Source of the DNA: Geobacter sp.
GTDB lineage: Bacteria; Desulfobacterota; Desulfuromonadia; Geobacterales; Geobacteraceae
Length of the DNA stretch: 27,129 bases
Reading direction: 5' to 3'
Assembly: GCA_003857395.1 (NCBI GenBank)
Contig: RPRC01000115.1
Span: forward strand, 1-27,129
The notes under the pieces were generated by a model that saw only the letters and a list, made by a program, of their open reading frames with translations, made no database searches and was not told the DNA's origin. Made by a program: the position numbers and the translations under genes. Below, piece after piece: positions 7,478-14,770 of this stretch. Within the stretch, counting starts at the first letter, position 1, and every line of letters starts with the position of its first letter.

Positions 7478-8863
7478 ATGAAATATATCAGCACCAGAGG
7501 CGGCATAGAACCTATTGGATTTAAAGACGCAGTCATGATGGGACTCTCCACGGATGGAGGGCTTATTCTTCCCGAAAAAATCCCCCAGCTCAATTCCCGA
7601 CAACTGGAAGAATTGCAGGACCTTTCCTATCGTGATCTGGCATTCAAAATTATATCCATGTTCTGTGACGATATCCCTTCCGGCGAGCTGAAAAATCTCA
7701 TCGATCGATCCTATGACAGTTTTGACCACCCCGAGATCACCCCGGTCGTCAACAAAGATGGTGTCAACATCGTCGAACTGTTCCACGGGCCAACCCTGGC
7801 CTTCAAAGATGTGGCGCTGCAACTCCTCGGCAACCTTTTTGAATACCTCCTGAAGGAAAGCGGCCAGAAAATGAACATCGTAGGAGCCACCTCCGGAGAC
7901 ACTGGAAGTGCGGCTATCTATGGTGTTCGCGGCAAGGAGAATATTGCCATCTTCATCCTCCACCCTCACGGAAAGACTTCGCCTGTCCAGGCACTCCAGA
8001 TGACAACGGTACTTGACGCCAACGTTCATAACATTGCCGTGAAAGGTACTTTTGACGACTGCCAGAATATGGTCAAGGCCCTCTTTAATGATCTGACTTT
8101 CAAGGAGCAACATGCTCTCGGGGCGGTAAACTCCATCAACTGGGCGCGGGTCCTCGCACAGGTTGTCTACTATTTCTATGCTTACTTCAAGGTCAGCGAA
8201 AGTCTCGATCAGCGGGTGATTTTCTCGGTGCCGACCGGCAATTTCGGTGACATCTTTGCCGGATACGTTGCAAAACGCATGGGACTCCCCATAAGCCAGT
8301 TGTTGCTGGCCACGAACGAGAATAATATCCTGACTCGCTTCGTGTTACACGGAGACTATTCGCTCGGGACCGTGGTGCCGACCTTGTCACCGTCCATGGA
8401 CATCCAGGTTGCATCAAATTTCGAAAGATACCTCTATTTCCTCTACAATGAAAACCCACGTAGGGTCCGTGAAGCAATCGATGAATTCTCAAAAACCGGC
8501 CGGCTGAATTTCAGCCCCGAAGAACGGAAGATTGTAACCTCTGATTTTCTGTCACAGTCAGTAGATCGTCAGGAAACCCTTGCAACGATTGCTTCCTTTT
8601 ATCAAGAAACCGGCTACCTGCTTGACCCCCATACCGCTGTCGGGGTAAAAGCAGCCCAAGATCACCGCGACCGCAATCTCCCGCTTATCTGCCTGGCAAC
8701 TGCTCATCCGGCCAAGTTCGAAGAGGCGGTAATCATCGCTACGGGGCAGCCTCCCGAGAGACCCGCGTCGCTTGCCGGCATCGAAAAGCTTCCATCCCGG
8801 TGCGTAGTTCTCGATGCCGAACTGCGAGAGATCAAAAAGTTCATCGTGAGTCTGGCACTGTGA
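7478..8863 (+). CDS. thrC: Threonine synthase
   Basis: The 461-residue protein is a PLP-dependent threonine synthase that converts O-phosphohomoserine to threonine, the last step of threonine synthesis. Visible family features are the N-terminal YISTRGG start, the STDGGLILPE motif, the PLP lysine Lys110 in GPTLAFKDVALQ, and the phosphate-binding ATSGDTGSAA loop. Other conserved stretches are NSINWARVLAQ and VPTGNFGDIFAGY. The length fits the longer, yeast- and E. coli-like class rather than the shorter class of some Gram-positives. The ATG is preceded by GAGGAAAG at good spacing. No other threonine pathway gene is adjacent. The downstream nucleotidase gene begins 70 bases after the stop on the same strand and may share the transcript. 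Confidence 0.96.
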   Translation: MKYISTRGGIEPIGFKDAVMMGLSTDGGLILPEKIPQLNSRQLEELQDLSYRDLAFKIISMFCDDIPSGELKNLIDRSYDSFDHPEITPVVNKDGVNIVELFHGPTLAFKDVALQLLGNLFEYLLKESGQKMNIVGATSGDTGSAAIYGVRGKENIAIFILHPHGKTSPVQALQMTTVLDANVHNIAVKGTFDDCQNMVKALFNDLTFKEQHALGAVNSINWARVLAQVVYYFYAYFKVSESLDQRVIFSVPTGNFGDIFAGYVAKRMGLPISQLLLATNENNILTRFVLHGDYSLGTVVPTLSPSMDIQVASNFERYLYFLYNENPRRVREAIDEFSKTGRLNFSPEERKIVTSDFLSQSVDRQETLATIASFYQETGYLLDPHTAVGVKAAQDHRDRNLPLICLATAHPAKFEEAVIIATGQPPERPASLAGIEKLPSRCVVLDAELREIKKFIVSLAL

Positions 8864-8933
8864 CGAATCGACGACTTTCCATCAGCGACTGCACAACCGG
8901 AAAATCAGCCATGCCATCCGTTCGCAGCACCCC

Positions 8934-9659
8934 ATGAAATTAGACTGGAACGATATCGACACCGTCCTTCTGGATATGGACGGTACCCTGCTGGATCGAC
9001 ACTTCGATGACCATTTCTGGCTCGAACATGTCCCGAAGACCTTTGCAGGGAAACATGGCATTGCCCTTGCCGAGGCCAAAGAGCACCTCTACCGGCTCTT
9101 CAAGTCGCAGGAAAACACCCTCAACTGGACTGATCTGGACTATTGGTCAAAGCATCTTGGCTTGGACATCCCCCTACTGAAAAGGGAAGTGGACCATCTG
9201 ATAGCAGTTCATCCTTATGTGGTCGAGTTTTTGCTTTTCCTGCGTCATCACAACAAGGGCATCCATCTTGTCACAAATGCCCACAGCAAAACCCTTACCC
9301 TGAAAATGCGGTCCACACGCCTTGGCCCTTATTTCGACGGGATTATTTCCGCCCATGACCTGGGACTGCCAAAAGAAGATCCAGCTTTTTGGGGAAAGCT
9401 GCAGCAGAAAATCCCTTTCGACCCTCTCAGAACCATGCTCGGTGAAGACAGTGAAACGAATTTGTCGACAGCAGCGCTGTTTGGGATCCGCTACCTTTTC
9501 CATGTGGGCCTGTCCAGCTCAAAAGAGCCGCCAAAGAACTCGCGCCACTTTCACTCCATCGACTACTTCAGCCGCCTGATCCCCCCTCCGGGCACATTGA
9601 AAATTGAAATTCTTCGGCTCAAAGACCTTTCCCTCGCCGAACCGGAAAATGGCTTATAA
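8934..9659 (+). CDS. yrfG: HAD-family GMP/IMP nucleotidase, YrfG-like
   Basis: The 241-residue protein closely follows E. coli YrfG from the first residues: a W-x-D-x-DTVLLDMDGTLLD start, an F-x-FW segment, LNW-x-LDYWS-x-LGLDI, and a closing GIRY...YFSRLIP. YrfG is a haloacid dehalogenase enzyme that dephosphorylates GMP and IMP. The nucleophile and acid/base aspartates are Asp14 and Asp16 (DMDGT), motif II is LVTNAHS, and the motif III lysine sits in GLPKED. Motif IV is GEDSE where E. coli has IDDSE, so one acidic residue is Glu rather than Asp; this may be tolerated. There is no strong ribosome binding site before the ATG, but the homology makes the start clear. Co-transcription with thrC is plausible. 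Confidence 0.88.
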   Translation: MKLDWNDIDTVLLDMDGTLLDRHFDDHFWLEHVPKTFAGKHGIALAEAKEHLYRLFKSQENTLNWTDLDYWSKHLGLDIPLLKREVDHLIAVHPYVVEFLLFLRHHNKGIHLVTNAHSKTLTLKMRSTRLGPYFDGIISAHDLGLPKEDPAFWGKLQQKIPFDPLRTMLGEDSETNLSTAALFGIRYLFHVGLSSSKEPPKNSRHFHSIDYFSRLIPPPGTLKIEILRLKDLSLAEPENGL

Positions 9660-9694
9660 TTCTTCCTGTTACATTTTTGTACATTTTTCAGGGT

Positions 9695-10081
9695 TCACAA
9701 ACTCTTTTTCCAATTCAAGACATTATCGTTTCCCGCCCCTCCGCAGAAAAGCCGCCGGGTAAGCATTTCGATGATCTCTGCATTATCAGGAAACAACCTG
9801 AACAACTCTCCCCTGTCAGGCAGTTCAAAATCTCTGAAATCGAAACCGGGAGACACGGTGCAGCCAACCAGTGTAAAACTTTCCGTTTTTTCAAGTGTCG
9901 CCCAAAACCAGCTGCCCGCTTTGACCACAACGTGGAAAGGGAACGTTCGCCAACCAAAAAGCGTTCCGGAAGACTTTCCGCCGTTAGTGATTCTTCCGAA
10001 CGGTAGGTTCTGCGATAGTAGCCACCCTCCGTGTTTTTCGAGGCCAAGTCTCGCATTAAGGTCTTCTGCACACTGAATCAT
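9695..10081 (-). pseudogene. Broken DUF985 (cupin) gene with frameshift and central deletion
   Basis: Two frames on this strand together read as a DUF985 cupin. The first begins MIQCAEDLNARLGLEKH, then the match shifts frame near 10031 to TEGGYYRRTYRSEE...LPERF...GERSLST. From about 9936 it returns to the first frame as FHVVVKAGSWF, then ESFTLVGCTVSPGFDFRDFELPDR to the end. Intact members have roughly 60 or more residues between the GERS and the VV-AGSWF segments, including most of the cupin barrel; these are missing. The junction lies at about 9931-9936 where the two parts share CCACG, compatible with a deletion through short homology. A two-base loss or one-base gain explains the first shift. 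The product cannot fold as a cupin. The function of the intact family is not well defined. Confidence 0.85.
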
Positions 10082-10346
10082 CTTCCCTCCAAAATTGAAT
10101 AATAACGAACAAACACTGTCCTAGTCTGAAGCTGAAAAGTATGAGTGTCAAGTCGCGCCAGGTCAATTCTACCGGCAGGGAAATTGTCCGAGCCGACAAT
10201 TCCAATCCCTTGACATTGGGCTTTTTTCAGGCTAGTTTGTGAAAATTCAGGAGTCACCGTGCTGGAAACAGTAGAATGATCGTATTTCTCGCTGTGCCCT
10301 ACAGCACTCCAAAACACGCGTTAGCCAGGATTATCAGTGAGGACCA

Positions 10347-10721
10347 ATGGAAATTGCACTTGCAGTGGCAGTCTGTGGCGGTCTGGGATGTTTGTCGCGC
10401 TATTTCCTCTCCGGTTGGGTGTACACTCTTCTGGGACGTAACTTCCCCTACGGGACTTTTGTCGTTAATATCACGGGAGCATTCATCATCGGGCTGCTGA
10501 TGGAATTCGGCCTCCGAAGTGTCCTGATCCCCCCCACGCTCCGCATCGGCCTCACCGTCGGTTTTCTCGGCGGTCTAACCACCTTCTCAACCTTCAGCTA
10601 CGAAACTTTCCGGCTGCTGGAGGAAGGAAGCTTCGTCACCGCTTTTGCAAATGTATTGTTAAGCGTACTGGTTTGCCTGTTATTTACTTGGCTGGGAATA
10701 ATCACAGCCCGCTATCTCTAG
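10347..10721 (+). CDS. crcB: Fluoride channel CrcB/Fluc
   Basis: The 124-residue protein has four predicted membrane helices and the Fluc signatures: GGLGCLSRY in helix 1, GTFVVNITGAFIIG in helix 2 and GFLGGLTTFSTFS in helix 3, where the Phe and Ser/Thr residues line the fluoride pore. The family works as an antiparallel dual-topology dimer that lets fluoride out of the cytoplasm; a single gene, as here, implies a homodimer. A DUF190 gene follows 11 bases after the stop, a common pairing. I searched the upstream 265 bases for a fluoride (crcB-motif) riboswitch and did not recognise one. The ATG follows GTGAGGACC, which provides a usable ribosome binding site. Confidence 0.95.
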   Translation: MEIALAVAVCGGLGCLSRYFLSGWVYTLLGRNFPYGTFVVNITGAFIIGLLMEFGLRSVLIPPTLRIGLTVGFLGGLTTFSTFSYETFRLLEEGSFVTAFANVLLSVLVCLLFTWLGIITARYL

Positions 10722-10731
10722 GGAGGAAACC

Positions 10732-11097
10732 ATGCCCAAATTTTTCGGGGAAAAAATCCTCATGCGAATTTTCATTGGCGAGGGCGATAAATACGGCCGA
10801 AAGCCATTGTATGAAGCGTTGATTGACTATTTAATCAAAGAGGGCTTCGCCGGCGCGACCGTTCTGCGCGGGGTAGCAGGATTCGGTGCCCACAGCCTCT
10901 ATCACACGGACAAAATTCTTCGTCTTTCATCCGATCTTCCCCTGATTATTGAAGTTGTCGCAAGCCAGACGAAACTGGACAAAGCGATGCCGATGATCGA
11001 TGAGATGATGAGCGGTGGACTGATCACCACGGAAGAGGTCAACGTCGTTCGGTACTGCAACAAGGATGACAAACAGTGCGTCTTGAATGAACCCTAG
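10732..11097 (+). CDS. DUF190 family protein, PII-like fold
   Basis: The 121-residue protein matches DUF190: an early LMRIFIGEGDKYGRKPLYEAL segment, the GFAGATVLRGVAGFG core and SSDLPLIIEVVAS, followed by a helix with DEMMSGG and GLITTEEVNVV. The fold is related to the PII signalling proteins. Members often sit beside crcB, as here, and a role with the fluoride channel has been inferred from that pairing, but I know of no firm biochemical function. The ATG at 10732 has GGGAGGAAACC just upstream, a strong ribosome binding site. The gene lies 11 bases after crcB and is clearly in the same transcript. The C-terminal tail (KDDKQCVLNEP) is not part of the domain. Confidence 0.9.
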   Translation: MPKFFGEKILMRIFIGEGDKYGRKPLYEALIDYLIKEGFAGATVLRGVAGFGAHSLYHTDKILRLSSDLPLIIEVVASQTKLDKAMPMIDEMMSGGLITTEEVNVVRYCNKDDKQCVLNEP

Positions 11098-11126
11098 GAG
11101 CCTGTAATAGATGTTTTTTCGCATGC

Positions 11127-11202
11127 AACCCCTCCAAACCTCCCCTTGACAGGGGAGACTTAAAGGCTTCCCCCCTGACAAGGGGGGATTGAGGGGGGGG
11201 TT
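11127..11202. repeat. GC-rich imperfect palindromic intergenic repeat
   Basis: The left arm (AACCCCTCCAAACCTCCCCT...) and the right arm (...AGGGGGGATTGAGGGGGGGTT) form an imperfect 76-base palindrome. Two internal small hairpins are built on CCCC-TTGACA-GGGG and CCCC-TGACA-GGGG. Elements of this build are common between genes in many bacteria and usually occur in several copies. It is located between DUF190 and the rhodanese gene and could also act as a factor-independent stop or an mRNA-stabilising structure. Confidence 0.75.
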
Positions 11203-11267
11203 GATTTTAGGTGTTACATGGTACTAGCTTTCCGTTGTACATTTTGCAGTAATACACTGGGAACTTC

Positions 11268-11768
11268 ATGGTATCTACTCACAAAAAGCTTTTTTTCGAA
11301 ATGACGGTCATCGTTCTGCTCGCCGTCACGATCGGAATCATCTGGAACTATCGTCTGCTCCGGGACGTCTATACCGGAAAGCTTTCAGAAGGTACCCCTG
11401 CACCGAAAATCTCCGCCAGCCCGGCCGCCGTACTTATCCCGGCCGGACTCGCACAGGTTAAAGAGCTGCATGATAAAAAAGAAGCTGTGTTTATCGATGC
11501 GCGGGAAAGTTCCGTCTATTCCCGGGGCCACATTCAAGGGGCGACCTCCCTTCCTCTAGCCGCTCTCGATTCAGACCTGCAGGCTTTCATGGAAAAAGTG
11601 CCGTACGAAACAAACCTGGTAATTTACTGCAGCGGATACGGTTGCCACGATAGCAAGGACGTGGGTAACAGGTTGCTACAAAAGGGCTTCCGTCAGATCC
11701 TCATCTTCGACGGGGGATATCCCGAATGGAAAGATGCCGGTCTCCCCATTGAAGGAGCAAACCAATGA
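11268..11768 (+). CDS. Membrane-anchored single-domain rhodanese
   Basis: The 166-residue protein has one N-terminal membrane segment (about 11-27) and then a rhodanese domain at about 60-160. The domain shows the FIDARESSVYSRGHIQGATSLPL substrate-binding motif and an active-site loop starting at Cys121 (IYCSGYGCHDS), closing with FDGGYPEWKDAGLP. The loop also carries Cys126, so a disulfide within it is possible. With a single N-terminal anchor the catalytic domain is likely on the periplasmic side; this is inferred from topology only. Rhodaneses pass sulfane sulfur from one thiol to another. The stop overlaps the start of the MauE-like gene by four bases (ATGA), so the two are co-translated and probably act together. 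Upstream is the palindromic repeat. Confidence 0.9.
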   Translation: MVSTHKKLFFEMTVIVLLAVTIGIIWNYRLLRDVYTGKLSEGTPAPKISASPAAVLIPAGLAQVKELHDKKEAVFIDARESSVYSRGHIQGATSLPLAALDSDLQAFMEKVPYETNLVIYCSGYGCHDSKDVGNRLLQKGFRQILIFDGGYPEWKDAGLPIEGANQ

Positions 11769-12208
11769 GGATAAGGAAGAATGCACAACGCTATTTCCTC
11801 CTGACCCTTCGTGTTGGACTTGGTCTCGTCTTCGTCTATGCAGGTTTTCTAAAAGTTCGGGATCCCATAGCTTTCGCCGGCTCTGTAGCCGCCTACAAGC
11901 TGCTCCCGTATTTTTTTAACTATCTGGTTGCGGCTACGATCCCATGGGTCGAGCTGATTTGCGGGACACTTCTCATCATCGGCTATAGAGTCCGGGCATC
12001 TGCGGGCATCGTTGCCACCATGAATATTCTCTTCATCGCTCTTCTTGCGTCCACCATCATGCGTGGACTTGATATCGACTGCGGCTGTTTCCGCCAGGGT
12101 GGGGAAAAAACCTCAGCATGGATTGCAATCTTGAGAGATATCCTTTTTCTGTCCGCGGCGCTCATTCTCATAGCAGAACAGAAGGAGCGGAAGTTTTTCT
12201 CCTTGTGA
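11765..12208 (+). CDS. MauE/DoxX-like membrane protein with CGC motif
   Basis: The 147-residue protein has four predicted membrane helices and matches the MauE/DoxX group: GLVFVYAGFLKVRDPIAFA in the first helix and loop, PWVELICGTLLIIGY in the second, and the segment GLDIDCGCF followed by an ILRDILFL helix. The CGC pair next to the membrane is typical of MauE-like proteins, which are linked to disulfide formation for periplasmic dehydrogenases, although the mechanism is not settled. No methylamine dehydrogenase gene is present. Overlap with the rhodanese gene suggests joint handling of thiols or sulfane sulfur across the membrane. That role is inference. The long 3' gap (111 bases) to plsY suggests the two-gene unit ends here. 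Confidence 0.87.
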   Translation: MRIRKNAQRYFLLTLRVGLGLVFVYAGFLKVRDPIAFAGSVAAYKLLPYFFNYLVAATIPWVELICGTLLIIGYRVRASAGIVATMNILFIALLASTIMRGLDIDCGCFRQGGEKTSAWIAILRDILFLSAALILIAEQKERKFFSL

Positions 12209-12319
12209 AGCTTTTCCGGCACAAGACTTGGGAGATCCGGGCGAATCTGTGCGATTTCCCTTCATTGCCACTAACTCCTTAATCCAAAAAACCGCACACT
12301 TCTTTTCGGAGCGATAATA

Positions 12320-12907
12320 ATGGTAACCAACAGTATTCTTCTCCTCTGTTCCTATTGTATCGGGTCCATCCCCACCGGCCTTCTTCTGGCAAAAGCATTC
12401 GGTGGTGTGGATATCCGTACTCAAGGCAGCGGCAATATCGGTGCGACGAACGTCTACCGGACCCTGGGACGAAAAGTCGGCCTTCTGACGCTGGTTGGGG
12501 ACTGTCTCAAGGGTCTGCTCCCGGTTTTGGCAGCAAAGGCACTCCAACTCCCCGGCGAGTGGATTGCACTGATCGGTATCGCAGCTTTCCTTGGGCATAT
12601 CTTTCCCGTTTTCCTTCGCTTCAAAGGAGGGAAAGGTGTCGCCACAGCCTTGGGAGTTTTTCTTGCCACCGCCCCCCTTGCGGTAGTAGGGGCATTGGGC
12701 GTCTTTATCATTGTCCTGACCTCGTGGAGATATGTCTCTCTCGCCTCGATAACAGCAGCAGCAGTCATACCGCTACTTATCACTCTCATCTACCGGAACC
12801 CTATCATCGTTGCCATGTCCGTCGCAATCTCGGTCATTGTGATACTAAAACATCACGAAAACATCAAGCGACTCAGAAGCGGGACAGAAAGCAAATTCAA
12901 GGCATAA
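12320..12907 (+). CDS. plsY: Glycerol-3-phosphate acyltransferase PlsY
   Basis: The 195-residue membrane protein carries the three PlsY signatures: GSGNIGATNVYRTLG near residue 40, FKGGKGVAT near residue 103, and HHENIKRLRSGTE near the C-terminus. The N-terminal CIGSIPTGLLLAK is also typical. PlsY uses acyl-phosphate to acylate the sn-1 position of glycerol-3-phosphate and makes lysophosphatidate, the first committed step of phospholipid synthesis. The length is normal. The acyl-phosphate maker PlsX is not in the window. A perfect hairpin follows the stop immediately (12911-12931). The gene is separate from mltG, which lies after an intervening minus-strand ferritin-like gene. Confidence 0.97.
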   Translation: MVTNSILLLCSYCIGSIPTGLLLAKAFGGVDIRTQGSGNIGATNVYRTLGRKVGLLTLVGDCLKGLLPVLAAKALQLPGEWIALIGIAAFLGHIFPVFLRFKGGKGVATALGVFLATAPLAVVGALGVFIIVLTSWRYVSLASITAAAVIPLLITLIYRNPIIVAMSVAISVIVILKHHENIKRLRSGTESKFKA

Positions 12908-12910
12908 AAA

Positions 12911-12931
12911 AAGGGCCTTTCCAAGGCCCTT
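12911..12931 (-). terminator. Intrinsic terminator between convergent plsY and the ferritin-like gene
   Basis: AAGGGCCTT and AAGGCCCTT form a perfect nine-base-pair stem around a three-base loop. Read on the minus strand, the stem is followed by a run of seven T residues, a strong factor-independent terminator for the ferritin-like gene. On the plus strand the T run is short, so it is a weaker stop for plsY. Confidence 0.85.
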
Positions 12932-12958
12932 ACTGTATCAATCCGCGTGGCGCAGAGT

Positions 12959-13411
12959 TCACATTTCCGTCAGCACCTTTTCCTCATAGAGCGATTCAAG
13001 CCGGAACTTATGCTTCTGCTCCTCGTTGGCCATCATCTGTAGAAGTCTTTTCAACTCAGGGTCATCCGTCATCTTTTCAGCCTCAAGGTAAAAACGTGTT
13101 GCCTTCTCCTCATTTTTCATCGCATAGATCAGAATTTCCTGATATGTCATCGAATCATGATACGCCATATCAACCAGATATTCACTGATACCGAGGTCGG
13201 GTACTTTACGGAAAGTATAATTCGATATTTTTTCCTTATCAAGGTTGAGGAGCAACCTTTTGTGCCCCTTCTCCTGTTCCGCCAATTCTTCAAATATTTT
13301 CCGCGCCGAAGTATTGGTAGATATTTTTGCAGCGTTCAGATACAGCCGATAGGAAGCGTCTTCCCTCTCCAACGCAAATTCCAGAATGTCATCCAGCGTA
13401 TTCAGTTCCAC
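12959..13411 (-). CDS. Ferritin-like (rubrerythrin family) diiron protein
   Basis: The 150-residue protein is a four-helix ferritin-like domain. It shows the spaced diiron ligands of the rubrerythrin family: Glu in LEFALEREDASYRLY, E-x2-H in FEELAEQEKGHK, Glu in YAMKNEEKATRFYLEAEK, and E-x2-H in MANEEQKHK. There is no C-terminal rubredoxin domain, so it lacks the usual built-in electron donor of rubrerythrin. Family members reduce peroxide or bind iron in anaerobes and microaerophiles; the exact activity cannot be read from sequence. It is a single gene with its own terminator downstream and about 90 bases of spacer to the divergent mltG. The upstream GATCAAGAAGATCAGAGGAGAT contains a GAGGAG ribosome binding site. 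Confidence 0.88.
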   Translation of the reverse strand: MELNTLDDILEFALEREDASYRLYLNAAKISTNTSARKIFEELAEQEKGHKRLLLNLDKEKISNYTFRKVPDLGISEYLVDMAYHDSMTYQEILIYAMKNEEKATRFYLEAEKMTDDPELKRLLQMMANEEQKHKFRLESLYEEKVLTEM

Positions 13412-13501
13412 GGAAATCTCCTCTGATCTTCTTGATCATGACAGCAAGTATTTTCTTACGAAAGTTTTTGTAACAACAAAGACAAACCTTGTCAAGCAAC
13501 G

Positions 13502-14602
13502 GTGTTCCAGCTTGACATGAATGACAAGATACCCTACAAATACATCCCCATGTTACGAGAATTCAAGGATCGTTTTTCAATCATTATTTCCCGGATACCA
13601 AAGTATACGGTAAAAGTCAAACCTTGGGTAGGAGTGCTTCTCGCTGCACTCATTTTCCTGGCACTTTCCCTCAGTTTCTATCTTCATTTTCTTGCCACTC
13701 CCTACGGAAACGGCCACCTCGTAAAGGTCTTCGATTTTTCTTCCGGATATACCATGAAGAAAATCTCCCAAGAGCTTGAGGAATCCCGCATTATCGGAAG
13801 TGCTGCGCTCTTCTCATTCTATGCAAGACTCGAAAAAGCCGACGGAAAGATTCAGGCCGGTACCTACCGATTCAGCGACGACATGCCCCCAGTGGAAATA
13901 TTGTCAAAGCTTGTCAATGGCGACGTCTTCGAAGTCCGATTTGTCGTCCCCGAAGGGTATTCCATCTACCAGATTGCCGAACTGCTCGATAATCGGAGAA
14001 TATTTTCCAAAGAGAACTTCCTCAGGCAGTGCTTCAACCACACACTCCTCAATGAACTGCAAATCCCTGCAAAGAGTGTCGAAGGATATCTCTCACCCCG
14101 GACCTACACCATCAAACCGGGCACAGATGCGGCTGCCCTTATCAAAGAGATGGTATCACAATTCCGCTCAACGTATAACCTCAAATACTCCCAAAAGGCG
14201 AAAAGCCTCGGACTGCTTGACCGGGAAGTCATCACCCTTGCTTCCATGATTGAAAAAGAAGCTGTCGTTCCGGCGGAACGTCCCATTATCGCTTCGGTTT
14301 TTCTTAATCGCCTGAAAAAGAGCATGCCGCTGCAGAGCGATCCTACTTCCGTATACGGCATCCGTGCCTTTGCCGGCAAAATTTCAAAGCAGGACATACT
14401 CCGCGATACGCCTTATAACACCTATCGCATACAGAGTCTCCCCCCTGGCCCCATCGGCAACCCCGGAGAAGAATCTATTGAAGCAGTGCTCTTTCCCGCT
14501 CAGACACACTACCTATACTTCGTAGCTCGAAAAGACGGTACGCACCATTTCTCAGCAAGCCTGGAAGAACATAACAGGGCAATAGAAAAATACCTTAAAT
14601 AA
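13502..14602 (+). CDS. mltG: Endolytic murein transglycosylase MltG
   Basis: The 366-residue protein has one N-terminal membrane segment (about 43-61), a LysM-like region (about 75-170, with VVPEGYSIYQIAELL), and the YceG catalytic domain. The catalytic Glu251 lies in LASMIEKEAVVPAERP, and the conserved LQSDPTSVYG and DTPYNTY segments follow. The end, LPPGPIGNPG...FVARKDGTHHFS, is typical. MltG cuts nascent glycan strands in the periplasmic face of the inner membrane and helps set strand length. The start used is a GTG at 13502; an ATG five codons later (13517) or a third one at 13550 are equally possible because no strong ribosome binding site is seen. The upstream 90 bases separate it from the divergent ferritin-like gene. 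Confidence 0.95.
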   Translation: MFQLDMNDKIPYKYIPMLREFKDRFSIIISRIPKYTVKVKPWVGVLLAALIFLALSLSFYLHFLATPYGNGHLVKVFDFSSGYTMKKISQELEESRIIGSAALFSFYARLEKADGKIQAGTYRFSDDMPPVEILSKLVNGDVFEVRFVVPEGYSIYQIAELLDNRRIFSKENFLRQCFNHTLLNELQIPAKSVEGYLSPRTYTIKPGTDAAALIKEMVSQFRSTYNLKYSQKAKSLGLLDREVITLASMIEKEAVVPAERPIIASVFLNRLKKSMPLQSDPTSVYGIRAFAGKISKQDILRDTPYNTYRIQSLPPGPIGNPGEESIEAVLFPAQTHYLYFVARKDGTHHFSASLEEHNRAIEKYLK

Positions 14603-14610
14603 TCCGGGAA

Positions 14611-14770
14611 GTCCCAACAGGGGCTGGGCTGGGACTACCCCAAAGCCTCTCGTAATCGGTCGCCACCCGAGACACTGATCGGGCAACCTGCCGGCATCAG
14701 GAGCTTTCCTTGCTGTCGCTGTTGTGCCATGAAGCCCTACGAGAGACTCCGAGAAAGCCCCAGCCCAACG
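14611..14770. other. Long palindromic structured element after mltG, with a nested 31-codon ORF on the minus strand
   Basis: Two nested stems are visible: TGGGCTGGG (14625-14633) with CCCAGCCCA (14759-14767), and CTCTCGTA (14647-14654) with TACGAGAG (14738-14745). They enclose about 80 bases that hold smaller hairpins such as GGCA-ACC-TGCC. The overall form is a long hairpin with internal loops, as in some regulatory RNAs, or a short non-autonomous repeat. Read on the minus strand, the loop holds an ATG at 14728-14730 that starts a 31-codon ORF (MAQQRQQGK... ending in REALG), directly after an in-frame stop. I do not recognise this as 6S, SRP, RNase P or tmRNA. A short hairpin (ATAGCA/TGCTAT) follows at about 14775-14792. 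Confidence 0.4.

Noticed and set aside
10078..10317. Minus-strand 79-codon frame next to crcB
   Set aside because: No homology-like features. It lies in the divergent promoter region between the broken cupin gene and crcB.
10082..10346. Fluoride riboswitch upstream of crcB
   Set aside because: The conserved GG-GATGG start and pseudoknot parts of the crcB motif could not be found by eye.
12355..13188. Plus-strand open frame (277 codons) overlapping plsY
   Set aside because: It is a shifted frame of plsY that runs through the terminator hairpin and into the antisense of the ferritin-like gene.
14611..14770. Assignment of the structured element as 6S, SRP, RNase P or tmRNA
   Set aside because: None of the hallmark sequences of these RNAs was recognised. 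The long-hairpin shape alone is not enough.
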